Assembly (NCBI GenBank): GCA_949987705.1 | Contig: OX465283.1 | Coordinates: 5,064,207-5,128,206, forward strand | Source: Thereva unica | Lineage: Eukaryota; Arthropoda; Insecta; Diptera; Therevidae | DNA length: 64,000 nt | Direction: 5' to 3' | Part shown: positions 23,101-35,500 of the stretch, in pieces | How the letters are laid out: the number at the start of each line of letters is the position of its first letter | Position numbering within the stretch: position 1 is the stretch's first letter | The notes under the pieces: generated by a model | Databases searched by the model: none | Told to the model about the DNA's origin: nothing | Seen by the model: the letters and a program-made list of their open reading frames with translations, nothing else | Position numbers and translations under genes: made by a program

Positions 23101-26100
23101 TCTAGTAATTTCTTTAAATTAAATCCAATTACTTTTCCTTAATCGTCGCTCGCTGTCCCCGGATGGTTTCCCACCTCCTATACTTAATAATGTTACCCTT
23201 ACGTTGACCGTGCCAAAAACCTGGGTATTGTTGCCAATTCCTAACTCTCCTGCTGAAATCATTTCTCATTGCTGCTCTCTAAGAGCTATGGCACAATTCG
23301 CAACCTATGGCTCCATGACAGTCTGTTATCCTCACCTATTCGAGCCAAATTTATCAAATCTCTTATTGTTTCTCAGTTCCTTACGGCTCGCTGGTGTATA
23401 TCTCCTTCGACTCTTCCTGCCGTCAGCGTCTTAATTTTTCATATGAAAAGATCTGAATGTGTCGGGTGTCCAAAATTCCTTGCTGCGTTGAGACCTCTTT
23501 CAATTTCCCGATCTTATGGCTTTACTTCTCTTGCATAAGGTTTTTATACCAAAAGCCCCTGCTACCTTTCTGACTTCCTCTTTTCTTTGTAATCCTTGAG
23601 ATACAACAACTTCCTAATTACTGCTCACACTTCATTAATTGGTAGTCGTTCCTTCTTTGGAGTAATTTTCCAAACCATATTCAGAGAATGGGCACGACCA
23701 CAACATTCAGAAGACATGCATTTCTCTTTCAATGTTCTTCTTCTCACTAGCTCTCTCTATTTCTCTGACTACTAACTCCTTCTCTTAAGTTTGCTTCCAT
23801 GCTTCCGAAAGTTGCCTCCTAGAAGCGGCCTATTCCAGACCTATTCTGAATTGGGCTAGCGCGCTACGAATGTAAGAAAATTCTAACGGAGTTCAAAATA
23901 GGCCTGTATAGCTTGAAATAAGCAACTAATGGACTACTGTTGAACAATTTTGACCACTCAAGCTCGGTTTACATGAATTGGATTAGATTTGTCTACATCA
24001 AAATGGAGCAGAACCAAATTGAGTAAAGTATCCAGCGTTTGTTGATATGCGAATAGCTCCGATGGGTAAAGTGGCAAGCTACTCTTTGAATTTTGCTTAA
24101 TTCTATAGCAAAGCTGCAAGTATTAAGCTTGGTTCCGTAATCTTTTCAAATTCTACCCTAATTTAAGGAGCGGATTGCGAAGTGCCGAAACGTCTACAAG
24201 TAAGAATTAACTCTTGAAGGGAAAGTCGAAGTTAAAATATTTCCAACAGCTAAAATCATTAATAATTTTGTTATTTAATAACTGAAATAAATTTAAACCT
24301 TTTCTAAATTGCAAACTAATTTTTAATCACATTTTTCCTTTCAGGCTACTTTATGTTACCACACTCGATGGCAAACTAACAGCCCTGGACATTCTCAAGT
24401 CTGGCAAGAAACACTGGAGCATCTCAACTGGCCCCGGACCATTAGTATCTTCTAGCATCCACAAGCTAGAATTAACAAACAATGGCCAGTTCGTCCGAAT
24501 GATCCCATCCCTAAGCGGTGGAATATACAAATTCGATGGTCATTCAGTCGATCCAATTCCCATATCAGCTGACAACTTGCTTAGTTCCTCCTTCAAATTC
24601 TCTGATGACCTTGTTATAGCAGGCGGTAAAGAGACTAGATCGTATGGAGTATCAAGCCGAACCGGACAAGTACTGTATGAATGTTCTATGCAAGGATGTA
24701 TGAATCACACAGATTCAATAAGCAAGGAAGAGCATGTACAATCCCAAGCTGATGGGAATGGACTGTATCAAGATCATAATCCTTTGCTGGACGATGTTGT
24801 TGTTATTCGGCGGCAAACTCAAACAGTTCGAGCTGTGGAACCGCGAACAGGAAATGAACGCTGGAATTTCAGTGTTGGACATCATGAATTGGAGTTGCTT
24901 AAAAGTCAAGAGTGCCATGAAACGGAAGTTAGTGAGCTGGATATTGCTATGATGGACTTGGAAGTGAAAGTGGTTATTCCTGAAGGTATTATATGCGCTT
25001 TAAGCAAAAGTAATCCTGGCACTATTTTGTGGAAGTATAAAGTGAGATTTTTATTGAATAATTTAAAAACAGAAAATATAAAAATACTTTTTCTTTTTAG
25101 TTCGATCATCCAATAGTTAGCGCTTGGCAGATTGACAAGGACGCGATAAAATCGATTGATTTGTTTACTGCTCAGTGGTTTTGGGATCCAATTCAAAGGC
25201 ATACTTTTGAGCATGACGGATTGGTAGCGCCCTCGATTTACCTCGGAATGTATCAGAAACAACTTTACATACAAGTAAGTATCAATCATAAATCTATTGG
25301 GAAAAAAACTAAACAATTTCTATCGATAGGAATCTGCACGAATGCAAAAATTAATAACTGATCAAACACATGAATTTACTCATAACATGATCCTAACTGA
25401 TACCACTATGCCATCGATTCCATGGAAACCAATTCCAGCAACTAGTTCCGCTTTATCAATAATAGCTAATGATAAGATTTACGATGAAAGGGATAAAGTT
25501 ATTCTCGAGGAAGGCGAAGAGGATGACAAGGACGAGGATACATCAGTAACTGCCATTTCTGTTTTATATGCATCAGAATACGTGAATGGAAACGGTTTTT
25601 ATCTTTATTCTGCAGCTGATTTAGATAACAAAGATAATTCGCTTTGTGATTCCTCCAATTCGTCGGAACATAATGGACAAGATTTCCTTTTTGATTTTGA
25701 TGATGATGATACGCCAGCGAAAATAATAATCATATCGCTTTGGTTCTGGTGGAAGGAAATACTTGTAATCTCCTTAACATCAGCGATAGTTTTGAATTTA
25801 TTGCTATCACCAAAAATTCGACGTGAACGGCAGGTTGTTGTTATCGAAAGGCACATTGCGGTACCAACAGCAGTTGAAGCTACAGAAGAATCCGTTTCCA
25901 AGTCGAATGGTTCACAGCGTAGCCTATCCGAGTCGAATAGTAGTTATGGTGATAATTTCACTTCAAGATTCCAAACCGATTTCGATTTAGTACGATGCCT
26001 TGGTAAAGGTGGATTCGGTGTAGTTTTTGAGGCTAAGAATAAACTGGACGACTGTAACTACGCCGTTAAACGGATAACATTACCAAATAAAAAAGAGTCT

Positions 26101-27330
26101 AGAGAACGTGTAATGCGGGAGGTGAAAACTTTAGCTAATTGTGAACATCAGAATATAGTTCGATACTTTCAAGCTTGGGTCGAGAATCCACCGCCTGGAT
26201 GGCAAGAGACTGAGGATGAGAAATGGATACAAAACGATGTTCCTTCCACTTCGATACAAATCGAAACTCCGGACGGAACAACGCTGCCGTCCATACCCAC
26301 AAAATCAGATTGGTCGAAGAGTGATAAGATGCAGTCATGGTTGTCTGGTGCGAACATAGATGATTGTGTATTTGAAGATGATGATGAAGATGATGATTCT
26401 TTTATTGAGTTTCGATCCGAAACCAAGGATGATGACGATAATGTCGCTATAAACATACATAGCAAAGAAAATGGAATCGCCACAACTGCAGATGCTAATA
26501 ATCTCGAAGAAAGCGATCAGTCAGATTCATTTGAAATTGAGTTTAAGGAGCAGACAAACGAAAATAATGCAACATCAGCCGGTGATGATCATTGCGATGA
26601 AGATTCTACACCGAAAAATGTTTTGTCTCGTCGATCTCATAAAAGACCACTATCGCTTGATCTTTCTAGCAATGGTCACGTGATCGTGCCAATACCACCG
26701 AAGAAGCTACAGAATAAGGTATACCTTTACATACAAATGCAGCTATGCAAGAAGCACAGCCTAAGAGATTGGCTACGCAGTAATAAGCTAGAAATGCGAC
26801 AGGCTCACATCAAGGGCATATTTCAGCAGATTGTCGATGCAGTAGATTACGTTCATGTTAAGGGATTAATTCACCGAGACCTGAAGCCAGGGAATATATT
26901 CTTCTCGTTGGATGGCCAGGTGAAGATTGGTGATTTTGGTCTTGTTACAGACATGTCAGACCGTCCAAATGTCGATACGTTATCCAATGGCAAAACAGAT
27001 CTTCCATCCTGTGCACGACGTACACAGCAGGTTGGAACTCATCTGTATATGTCCCCTGAACAGCTGCAGGGCTGTCCGTATGACTTTAAAGTAGACATAT
27101 TCTCGTTGGGGTTGATATTCTTCGAGCTGTTAGTTTACTTTGAGACAGAAATGGAGCGCATTGTAACATTAAGAGGACTTCGAGACGGAAAATTTCCCAG
27201 TGATTTTACAAAAACGTTTCCAAAGGAATTTAGTTTACTTAAGTTGATGTTGTCGAAATCTCCAGCTGAACGACCCCCAACATTCCAAATAAAGGAAGAC
27301 ATAAAACTAATCACCCCTTGGCTTGTGTAA
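20136..27330 (+). CDS. PEK: PERK / PEK, ER-stress eIF2-alpha kinase (4 coding exons, 1015 aa)
   Basis: PERK senses unfolded protein in the ER lumen and phosphorylates eIF2-alpha. Coding exons are 20136-20311, 24345-25041, 25101-25274 and 25330-27330, all GT/AG and in phase. A hydrophobic signal (about residues 15-31) leads to the luminal beta-propeller sensor (TTLDGKLTALD, GGIYKFDGH). A membrane span lies at about 481-509 (SLWFWWKEILVISLTSAIVL). The kinase domain has the glycine loop LGKGGFGVV (573), Lys 596 in YAVKRI, HRDLKPGN (864-871), DFG (Asp 884), MSPEQ and a C-lobe ending near ITPWLV. A long acidic, Ser/Asn-rich insert separates the lobes, as in all PERKs. The catalytic residues are intact. 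The length is slightly below that of the fly and human proteins. AATAAA signals lie near 27817 and 27861. Intron 1 (4 kb) is full of transposons. Confidence 0.95.
20312..21329. other. PERK intron 1, 5' part
   Basis: AT-rich intron sequence. The 88-codon open frame at 20812-21078 is low-complexity and hydrophobic and matches nothing I know. Confidence 0.4.
21330..21620. repeat. Repeat with ATGGCGGAtyCAATAT motifs
   Basis: GAAAATCAAGATGGCGGATC with CAATATGGCGG near 21374 and ACATGGCGGATTCAATATCG near 21541 resemble TTTTCAAAATGGCGGACTCA at 60690-60710 inside the Transib-like element. The site may be an old relative of that element, without detectable termini. Confidence 0.4.
22445..22950. mobile_element. 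Outer MITE inserted in the LINE RT
   Basis: GGCTGTGTTCGGTAACGTCA at the left end and GGCTGCTTTCGGTATCGTCA (reverse complement of 22931-22950) at the right are imperfect TIRs. TAT precedes it and TGT follows, a 3-bp duplication with one change. Removing the element and one duplicate rejoins the RT codons for FSLY and INDL in frame, which fixes the boundaries. Confidence 0.65.
22511..22823. mobile_element. Inner MITE, GGGCCTTATTCTC termini, CAG duplication
   Basis: The first 23 bases (GGGCCTTATTCTCTATTACA...) and the last 23 are exact reverse complements. CAG flanks both sides (22508-22510 and 22824-22826). The interior repeats ATTACAATATTG-like and TTTCTCGAAACTG-like blocks several times. It sits inside the outer MITE. 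Confidence 0.75.
23541..24344. other. PERK intron 1, 3' part
   Basis: No coding block is recognised. The intron ends in a pyrimidine-rich tract and CAG at 24344. Confidence 0.45.
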
Positions 27331-28430
27331 TTCAAGCGGAGCCTTAACCAACTATTTTATTCTTTTACGTAGAGCTTTATGCTGAGAGATGTTTTGGGTT
27401 GTTGTTTCAAAAACTATTCCATGTCAAAATCAAATCGGCTTTTACTAAAAAACAAGTATTTTCAACTCATTCCATTTCGATGGAATGCATTTTTAAAGGA
27501 GTAAAAGCCTAATTTAATTGTGGCTATGAATATGACCCAAAATCAAGGGATTGAAGACTTACGATGTTTATTTTTTAATTTTAATTTTTAGTATAAAGTA
27601 ACCGTGATACATGTAATTTATTATAAGTATAATAATTCTTTTTGTTAGTATTAAAACATTTTAGCGAACTTGTATGTATGGCAACAAAATGCATTGGTTC
27701 TTAGATTTCTCAGTTTGGCAATTAACATAATGATGAAATGATGATTTTCAATGAAGAAAAGTGAATATGTTAAAATATCGTCAGAGGAATTGAAATTTAG
27801 TTTATAAAATTTATAAATAAATAAGAATGTTATTTAATTCTTGATTTTTTGTCATATGAAAATAAATAAATAAATATTAATATTTTCGAAATAAGCAGTT
27901 TGTATTTTTAATTTTTTTATGTGTGTGTGTAATAACAACTCGTTTTGAACTACTAGATCAACATGTTGAGATCAGTTTTGCGTTGAAACACAAACTACTT
28001 CGACCTCTATGTTTGTTCGTCAGCGTTGTTTGGCTCTTTCTGATACGCCAAGCGAAACCTCGTATTTGATGCCTTTCCGTCCCGATCTGCAACCTTCAAA
28101 TGGTTACGCTGTTAACTCGGAATGGATGCTGGGTAACTTCCAGAATAAAAGAAGAGTAAGACCGCATACCGTACTACGTCCGATAGCAGGGGTGGCACCA
28201 CAGAAGTTGTTTCAAGTCTTCTGTTTCGAGTTTTTCATCGAGACATGGCAAAGTTTCCTGCAATCGCTCATTCCCTTTTGAAGTTTCCTCAATAACTTCA
28301 TCGGGGTCTACACTCTCTTACAGCAAATTATACGTCAAAATTTATTGCTCACTTGGCTTCTGTAATTTTGGTATATTTACCTACCCCAACCACCTGTCGC
28401 TTTATTTTGCGCAATCCAGCGGTTATTTTT
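27331..28430. other. PERK 3' UTR and flank
   Basis: AT-rich 3' UTR with AATAAA at about 27817 and 27861, likely polyadenylation signals. The 90-codon frame at 28009-28281 has no recognised domain. Confidence 0.5.
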
Positions 28431-28449
28431 GGTTTTTATATCCTCTTTT

Positions 28450-28700
28450 ACTTCATTCCCTGAAGGGGAAACCAGAGAAATCACAAAAACAACAACAAGC
28501 CTGCAGCTGTCAAAACTGTTTGCTGCAAAGTTGCTTCAAAAGTTTCATTGCCACTCGACCCGACAGGAGTCGGCTGCAAAAGTGGTTTATAGAGAAGGCG
28601 AGAGGACGATGAAATGGGCATAATTTCCATCGCCCTCTCTCACCTTCTTCTTCATAAACCCCTCTGGCCGTGTCATGTGTACGCTCGTGTGGAGTCCCGT
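28450..28700. mobile_element. Foldback element, copy of the 55571-55870 family
   Basis: GGTTTATAGAGAAGGCGAGA (28584 on) pairs with the complement at 28628-28660, forming a hairpin. Around it, AACAACAACAA, GCTGTCAAAA, CGACAGGAGTCGGCTGCAAA and GTGTACGCTCGTGTGGA match the element at 55571-55870 in inverted orientation. It has no coding capacity. Confidence 0.55.
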
Positions 28701-28719
28701 TCAAACGACTGCTGTGCTG

Positions 28720-29050
28720 TCACCCCAGGAATGATCCTCAAATTCTGACGGCGGAGCGCCAAATGATATACGACCCAAAATATGCAAAAGGAGAGTCCTA
28801 AGCAGTGTGACGAACTCTGGTGCGCGGCCATGAGAGGCCAAATGCGGTGTGTTATAAGGAAACATGGGGAAGTGGGTGAGTGGGCATGGAGGTCATAGAG
28901 AAGGCATACCTTCACAGCTTCAGGTTGGACAAATCACCGTTCTGTCCAGAATGCTCGGAGGATAAAGAAGACGCGCAGCATGTCCTCTTTAAATTCCCGA
29001 GAGCATCCTGGAACAGATGATCAGGTCGGAGGATGTGTGAAGAAGGTGGA
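28720..29050 (+). pseudogene. LINE C-terminal Cys-His fragment
   Basis: AYLHSFRLDKSPFCPECSED followed by AQHVLFKFPRASW is the C-x2-C...H...[FC] module after the RNase H domain of Jockey/I-type LINEs, with the last Cys replaced by Phe. A stop follows at 29019. Confidence 0.6.
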
Positions 29051-29313
29051 AGTGGCGTTGAAGGCTGCAGAAACTGCAGCAATACAAAGTCAAAAGAAAC
29101 AGGAAAAAGGCAAAGAAATGTAAGGAAACAACAACTGATAGCTGATTCAGGTGCCAATTGTGAATATCGTGAAGTCGTCGAGGTTTTTCGATTATAATCG
29201 CATTTCAAAAAAATTTTATTATACAGAAAACAACTTAGCCACTTAACTATGGCAATTTTAACCGCATTCGATTGCGTTACACAATACCAAATATCTTTTA
29301 AATCGAAATGAGC

Positions 29314-29439
29314 GGCCCTATTCTGATTCTCACTTTCACGGCGAGTGACAATCCAAGACACATTTTCAAATAAAAAGTGTAATGTAAAATTGTATCTTGG
29401 GTAGTCACTCGCCGTCAAAGTGAGAATCAGAATAGGGCC
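29314..29439. mobile_element. 126-bp MITE with 36-bp TIRs
   Basis: GGCCCTATTCTGATTCTCAC at the left end is repeated inverted at the right; the 36-bp arms differ at one base. No clear target duplication is seen (GAGC on the left, CGAG on the right). The GGCCC..TTCTC terminus resembles that of the 22511 element. Confidence 0.7.
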
Positions 29440-29459
29440 CGAGATTCGATTGTCGACAG

Positions 29460-30110
29460 AAAAACGAATCGAAAATCACAACGGACACCTCAGCCTCGAG
29501 ACACAATGACGTAAGCCGGCTAAGAGGGGAAAATAAGAGTTGCGAAGGTGGTGGTTCCTTTCTTAGATTCCGCTAGAGACCCACAGAACGGATAGCAAGT
29601 TTTCGGTAGAATGCTGTCGACCTTCAGGTAGGCCTTCGGACACTTGTGCAGCTAGTCAGTGGACTGGGTAGCGAGCCTCTTTGAAGTACGCAAAGAATGT
29701 AGAGACGGTAGGGGGTTGATTCGACTCTAGTGAGCACTTTCGAGCGACCCCTTTTTAAGGGTCACGCTGATGACGCCAGGCCGAAGTAATGCCTCTATGG
29801 GTAGTAACGGCGTTATTTGAAAGAGTTGGTGCATTTAATCAGTAGGAGTCTGACACTGCTGTCTAGGTGCAGATGCCCAGCGTTGTCTCCTATCGTAAAC
29901 ATGGAAGCCTCAAACAATCGGTCGCATACTGCTGCTGGACCGATTTAAGATTCTCACCACTCCCTTGTAATAAAGGGAAGACGAATGCAGTAGCTCAGAG
30001 GGCGCACGCCAAGATGTAAATGTCATCGTGTCGAGGGCTGCCGGCAGTAGGTAGGTTTGCTCTCTTACTTAGACACGTTCAAAAATAAAAAAAAATAAAA
30101 ATAAAAGCAA
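29460..30110. repeat. Unclassified GC-richer repeat with A-rich tail
   Basis: This block has a balanced base composition unlike its AT-rich neighbours and ends in an AATAAAAAAAAATAAAAATA-like tail near 30085. That fits the 3' UTR of a retrotransposon on the plus strand, but no coding part is recognisable. Confidence 0.35.
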
Positions 30111-31410
30111 AGAAAACCACAAAAACTAACTTGAAATCTTTTCTTTATTTTAAGTTGGTTTTTGTTTGTCTATTAACTAAACTTAAATGTAGTTACAATA
30201 TTATTCAGAGCTTAATTTATTTTACTTTTTATATTTTTTGTTTTTTTTACTGTAACATAATTTTCCACATATCATTTTCTTTTTAATTAATTAAACAAAA
30301 ACAATTGTCTCTCGGTTGGCATCATTGTATGAAAGAATAAATAAATTGAGAAAATTAATACAAAAGTTAATAATATTTAATAAAAAGGGAAAATAAAATA
30401 AAATAAGTGTTTTTTGGGGAATAGTTTTTGTATTTTATAAAAAAAAATCTATTGAATAATTTTCGTAAAGAAACTTAAATCAAAATTTTGGTATGAACCT
30501 TTTTTTCAAATTTCATCAAGGATAATATAAAAAATAACATTTAAGCTATACACATACATATTACTAAAAAAAGGATAAGCCTTGTTTTTGGGGTTTAGAG
30601 GGATTTAATAAGAAAAACACGAAAAATAAAAATTAATAAAATAGAAAATGGGTGAGACACAAGGAAAGAATATCATAAAAGTTCAGAATGTATTCTAGTC
30701 GTTTATCATATCCTTAAAATACTTTTCTTTTATTCTAAATGTTGTTTTTTTTTGTATATAAATATAATTATACTTAATAATGTCATGCTAACGATTTTTT
30801 CCACCATTTATCATTGTTAGGTTTGTTATCGCTATAATACGTACAACTAGATAAAAACTATTCATATAGTTTCAACATTATATTTTTGTATTTTGTTTTT
30901 TTGTTTTTGTTTTTTAGATCTTTACATATTAATTATATTAATGAAGTTTTATTTCACTCTAAGAACGTATACGAATTAAATTGTTTATAATTTCCATTTT
31001 TTTGTTTTTGCTTGTTGTTGTCTGGTTTAAGTAAAAATTTTGTGACATTTTTTTTCTTTTTAATGGCGATTTAGTAAATTTAATTACTGATTTTTTTGTT
31101 ATATTATTACGATGATGATATTATATATAAATGTATTTATAGGGCACTTTTTTCTCTAAATACTATTTTTTTTTAATGAATTGAACAATTGTTGCTATGT
31201 ATTTTTTTTTATTTGGAATAAAACACAAAATTGAATTTACTAAAAATGAATTTTCGATTTTAATAAAATAATAATTAAAACTTATAAAAAAAATTAATTT
31301 AGTTTGTCGAAGTTTAGTAGAATTCAATTAATTGAAGTAAATCTCGCTGACTAAACATAGTTTACATTTGAAGATGTTGTTATTAATTAGGAGGTGGCTT
31401 TAAACCGCCA
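30111..31410. other. Strongly AT-rich block, no gene
   Basis: About 1.3 kb with long T and A runs and almost no open frames. Its composition resembles 37610-38590, next to the bonus stop codon. Confidence 0.5.
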
Positions 31411-31499
31411 ATGAATTTTAAAACAAATCAATGGATGATCTTTTCGAAAGGACATATTTACATTCATAGTGTTGCATATTCCTTTATTGCTTGGCCGAT

Positions 31500-32024
31500 G
31501 ATAACAAAAGGAGCATGGAGGTGTGGTAGCACAGAATCAAGCTTAATAATTTGGCTTTTCAACTTGGCGTTGGAGAAAGTGATCCGAGATTCGAGCGTGA
31601 AGTCAAGGGGCACAATCCTCCACAAGTCCACCCAATTACTGGATTATGCAGACGACAATGAGATCATTGGAAGAACAACAGCTGTACAAGAAACTTTCAC
31701 TCAGATTGAGCAAGCGGCAGGAAATCTGGGACTGAACATTAACGAAAGCAAAACGAAGTACATGACGGTCTCGTCTACAAGAACACCTAACATTGGTCCG
31801 ACAATCGAGGTAGAGGAACACGAGTTTGAAGTGGTAAAAACATTCACCTACCTTGGGTCAATAGTAGCAGCCGACAATAGCATGGAATCAGAAATACGCG
31901 CACGACTGCTAAAAGCCAACAAAGCCTACTATAAACTGTCAATGCTCTTTAACGTCTAAACTTTTACTATATAAGACAATGGTCTTACCGATTCTCACAT
32001 ATGCATCCGAAATGAATGACTGCA
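31500..32024 (+). pseudogene. LINE reverse transcriptase palm fragment
   Basis: The frame gives LALEKVIRDSSVKSRGTIL, LLDYADDNEIIGRT (catalytic YADD intact), LGLNINESKTKYM and FEVVKTFTYLGSIVAADNSM. After a frameshift it gives LLLYKTMVLPILTYASE. The 5' half of the RT is missing. The family matches the minus-strand copy at 48225-49735. Confidence 0.8.
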
Positions 32025-32105
32025 GTCCTGCGTTTTCGAACTCGGTAGAACTCTCAACGTGCGATTTTCTTTCAAAACTATTGGCAGGGAATTTTAACGT
32101 ACACT

Positions 32106-32333
32106 AGAGCCTGGCTAGGAAAAAACTAGCTCTGCTGACCCCCGGGCACTGGGTTATCGAGGGTAATGAGGCTACTGGCAAGCTGGTGGGGAAGGGATCT
32201 AACACGATAGTTCAGGGACCAAAACTTTTCTGTGGCATCTACAAGTCCCTGATAGAGGACTGGGTTAAGGGGCTGAGCCTAACCTACTGCAATCAATCCC
32301 AGGCATGCTCGATAACTAATAAGACCATTTGCC
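32106..32333 (+). pseudogene. LINE RNase H C-terminal fragment
   Basis: The frame reads LALLTPGHWVIEGNEATGKL and later KGSNTIVQGPKLFCGI, matching the PGHxGIxGNExAD segment of RNase H in I/R1/LOA-type LINEs. It is joined to the RT fragment at 32024 by about 80 bp and may belong to a different element. Confidence 0.65.
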
Positions 32334-32337
32334 TTAA

Positions 32338-32565
32338 CGGTGCATCCACACTACGCGGACTTAACTCATACGCGCCTTTTTTTCATAGAGAGTTTAATGA
32401 CTTTTATTACGATACTTTTAAAGGCAAAGGCAGTTCGGCGAAACTCCGCGGACAAAAGACTGTGCTTAAAAAGGTACATTGTACCTCCGCACAATATGGG
32501 CTTTTGTCTGAAGCCGTACGGCAAAAACCGTGTTGTGATCTAAGTCCGCGTAGTGTGGATGGCTC
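32338..32565. mobile_element. 228-bp MITE, TTAA at both ends
   Basis: CATCCACACTACGCGGACTT at the left end (from 32343) is repeated inverted at the right (32540-32561). TTAA flanks both sides (32334-32337 and 32566-32569), which fits a piggyBac-type 4-bp or a Harbinger-type 3-bp duplication. It interrupts the LINE fragment before it. Confidence 0.65.
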
Positions 32566-32569
32566 TTAA

Positions 32570-35500
32570 GGAGGGATTCTTCTTCTTATAAAAATATTCA
32601 TGGAGGCCTGTGGTTATATGAAAAACCCTCGATGTCGAAAAGCTTTAATTTTTTTTTCTTCTTTTATAATTGAGTTTTCCTTTCGAATCAAGTTAGTGTA
32701 GTTTTACCAAAGCGGCTCCCCAACGAAATACTAACCACTTCCAGTGCTGCTGGACATCCGTATCGAATGAAAACCGGTCCATTGAGTATGCTAATGTTAC
32801 CCATTATGGTCACCAAGATAATCGCTCGTTTTCTTTGTCCTATAAAATATCTGAAAATTCCAGTAATGCTTGGCAGTGCTCCAAATTACTCCCCTGAACA
32901 ACAGCGCTCCTCTCTGATGACATGCAATGTTAAAAAATATAAAGAACTGGTATGGGAACGGGCTGTAAGCTTTTTAAGGAGTGCTCAAAAATGGCTATTG
33001 CAGCACCCCATTTCGTGCTGGATTTTCCTTTGATTTACTGCGGTTTACAATAATTGAATCTACTTAAGTTTGAAAGCGGACGTAATAATACTCCACAAGA
33101 CGCAAATAAGATTTTAAGAAAGAAACGTGAGCGAAAAATATAAAAGTTAAAAAGGAAAAGAAAACCATATCACTAAAAAAACTGAAAATTCTTCAACGTT
33201 TTAAGGAAGCTTCTAAAATTCTTGCCTCGTTAGATGGAAAAATATATACAATCAAAGATATCTTCTGCCTCGTTTTCTAATAGCAAACACTTTTGGTTCA
33301 TTCATTGCATGATTTTTATGTACAATAATTTACAAGTTTTGCTCTCTTAATATCTATATTGCTCGGTTCCTAATTAAGTTATATAGACATTATTAGATTA
33401 AACTTTCGAAAAGCTTCTATCGATATGATTGGAATATAAGTCAGCATTACACCCTATTCTAAATTGTGACCTCTCATAAAGTGACAAGCCTGTGTGACTC
33501 GTGCTTTTTATTTGGGCTTCCGTAGACAGCCTTTTTACACGGACATACAGCGGACGAACCAAAATATGACGAAGAGAAGAGGGAATGAGAGGGTGATTGA
33601 ATGGTTACACAATTCCAGCGAGATTTACATCGACAGCTTCAAGAACAACAAGCCAGTAAATTTGGTCGTCCGGTTCGTTAAAATTGTGCCCCCGTGTAAA
33701 AGCCGATGCTGCTTTGTATCGAAGTTCTAAATATAATAGACGATTACAGCGATTCGCTATACACCCGTGTAAAAATATCTCGACGAGACCATACTTATGT
33801 GCACATAAAACCGGTTTGACTACAGTACTCGAAAGAACACGAGCCGTATTGTTTTATGTAATATTTTGGAACTTAAGAAATCTGAAACCTGTTTGGCATT
33901 TGAAATTACTTGTTAGAGAAAAACAAAGCTAAAGAAAGCAAGAGATAGAAGTAGTAATATAGTATGTGCGTGTAGTTTTCATGCGTTTGGATTTGGGTGC
34001 AAAAAGTTTCGTTAAGTTTTTCTATTTTCTTTATAAAAATCGGTTTTATGTGCCATAACTAACCTCCGTGTGCGTTTGATAGTTTGCACCTGCTCTTGTG
34101 ACTATCAATTGTTTTGACATTAAGCACACAGTCGTTAGAAAATTCACAACAAATCCGTCTTTGGTGCATTTGGAATAGTATGATGAATAATATTGACAAT
34201 TTGCATCAACTGGCCTCCAAGATCCTCGGATTTGACTCTCCCAATTTTTTTCTATTTCAACAGACAGACACATTCTTGATGTTTAAGGATAACATTCGAG
34301 ACGAAATTGCCAAAATAACACCAGTAGTCTGTGATAATGTTGTGAAAAATATCATAGAAAGAGCTGGCATTTGCCGAACGACCAGAGGCGGCCACTTGCA
34401 TGAATCTTTTTCCATTTAAAGGAATATATTGGATTTTGTATTGTAGCTGTGGATTTAAATGGACTTTTGTGTTATAATTATGATTATATTTCCCTGGATT
34501 GGCCAATTCTAAGCGGTTCCTTTTACTGTGTCGTTTCTTAACGCGGCTAAGAAATTATAGGGCACAGTAGAAATGATATCAGGCAGGAGACTTGTTGACT
34601 ACATTTGTTGGCTTGTTATAAGGGCCCATGTTGGCATGATTGCGGTTTGTTAGCGCGCCTTAAGAATTGTTGGGACGAGCTAGAAACGATATCAGGATCG
34701 ATGTCAAGACACTTTCTGGCTTGATTAACACACACTGTGCCCTAGTTCTGAATCACCACTGTTGGAAGGGCCGAGGTCGCCACTAACTTTAAGATTAGCA
34801 TATCATGTTAAAATTTCTACATTCACTAGAAAACATATTCTTCGCTTTTATAATATATTTAAAAATCCACAACATTTTCAACTCGCATAGATAGCATATG
34901 AGAAAGAAATTGTTTTGTTTTAATCAGTGTTAAGAGGAAAAGACTTTCAAATCGCACAGAAATAATAATAGTGTTATTTGTTTGTTTTCTTTTTTTAATT
35001 TGATTCAATATAATGTCCTTTTACAAACTGCTGTTATTCTACTTTGGATCAAAAGTATAAACGAATTTACCTTGTTCTTTTATATATTTCATAATTATTC
35101 TTCTCAAGTCTTCATTTGATAATCATATCTCTATAGGAGAGGGGGCAAAACTTTGTTTTTTAAGAGTCTGCAATAGAATTATGTATATTAATAACATAAC
35201 ACTCAACTTATGAGGTGAACTTTATTACTAATAGGTTTAAATCATTGATGAATTAAAATCAATCCGTGTGGATTAGTAGTGATATGGATTCTAAACTTTC
35301 TTGTGTTTTATTTAACATATCTAGATCTCTTTCTAATTTTTTACTCCTTGCAAAGCATTTGATTCTCATCTTCAAACTCACCTGAATATATAGAATGATA
35401 AAACAAAATTTAAATAGAAATAATAATAATAATAAAAATAATTAATTACTCATTTAAAAATATAATTATTTTTTTTGAAGTTATACTTCTTTAGGCGCGT

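Larger units (their letters stand above)
21632..23540 (+). mobile_element. Decayed CR1/Jockey-like LINE in PERK intron 1, interrupted by two MITEs
   Basis: Frames give LVKIFEKIMFTQVLRYLDSY, FFSKLQSGLRESHNCETAIL and LLYFFKAFDSVVP (RT motif A region), then AGVPQDSVLGPLLFSLY near 22396-22444. The RT resumes only at 22954 with INDL and LYAGDLQLYISCLPNQIEY, where the catalytic YADD reads YAGD. C-terminal remains continue to about 23540. Stops and frameshifts make it dead. The interruption at 22445-22950 is a nested insertion. Confidence 0.75.

Noticed and set aside
25342..27330. Kinase starting at ATG 25342 as an independent gene
   Set aside because: The exon is open from the acceptor at 25329 and continues the PERK luminal domain in phase. 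A soluble kinase isoform is not supported by a promoter here.
28912..29418. 168-codon minus-strand frame
   Set aside because: Antisense to a LINE Cys-His fragment and running through a MITE; no recognisable protein.
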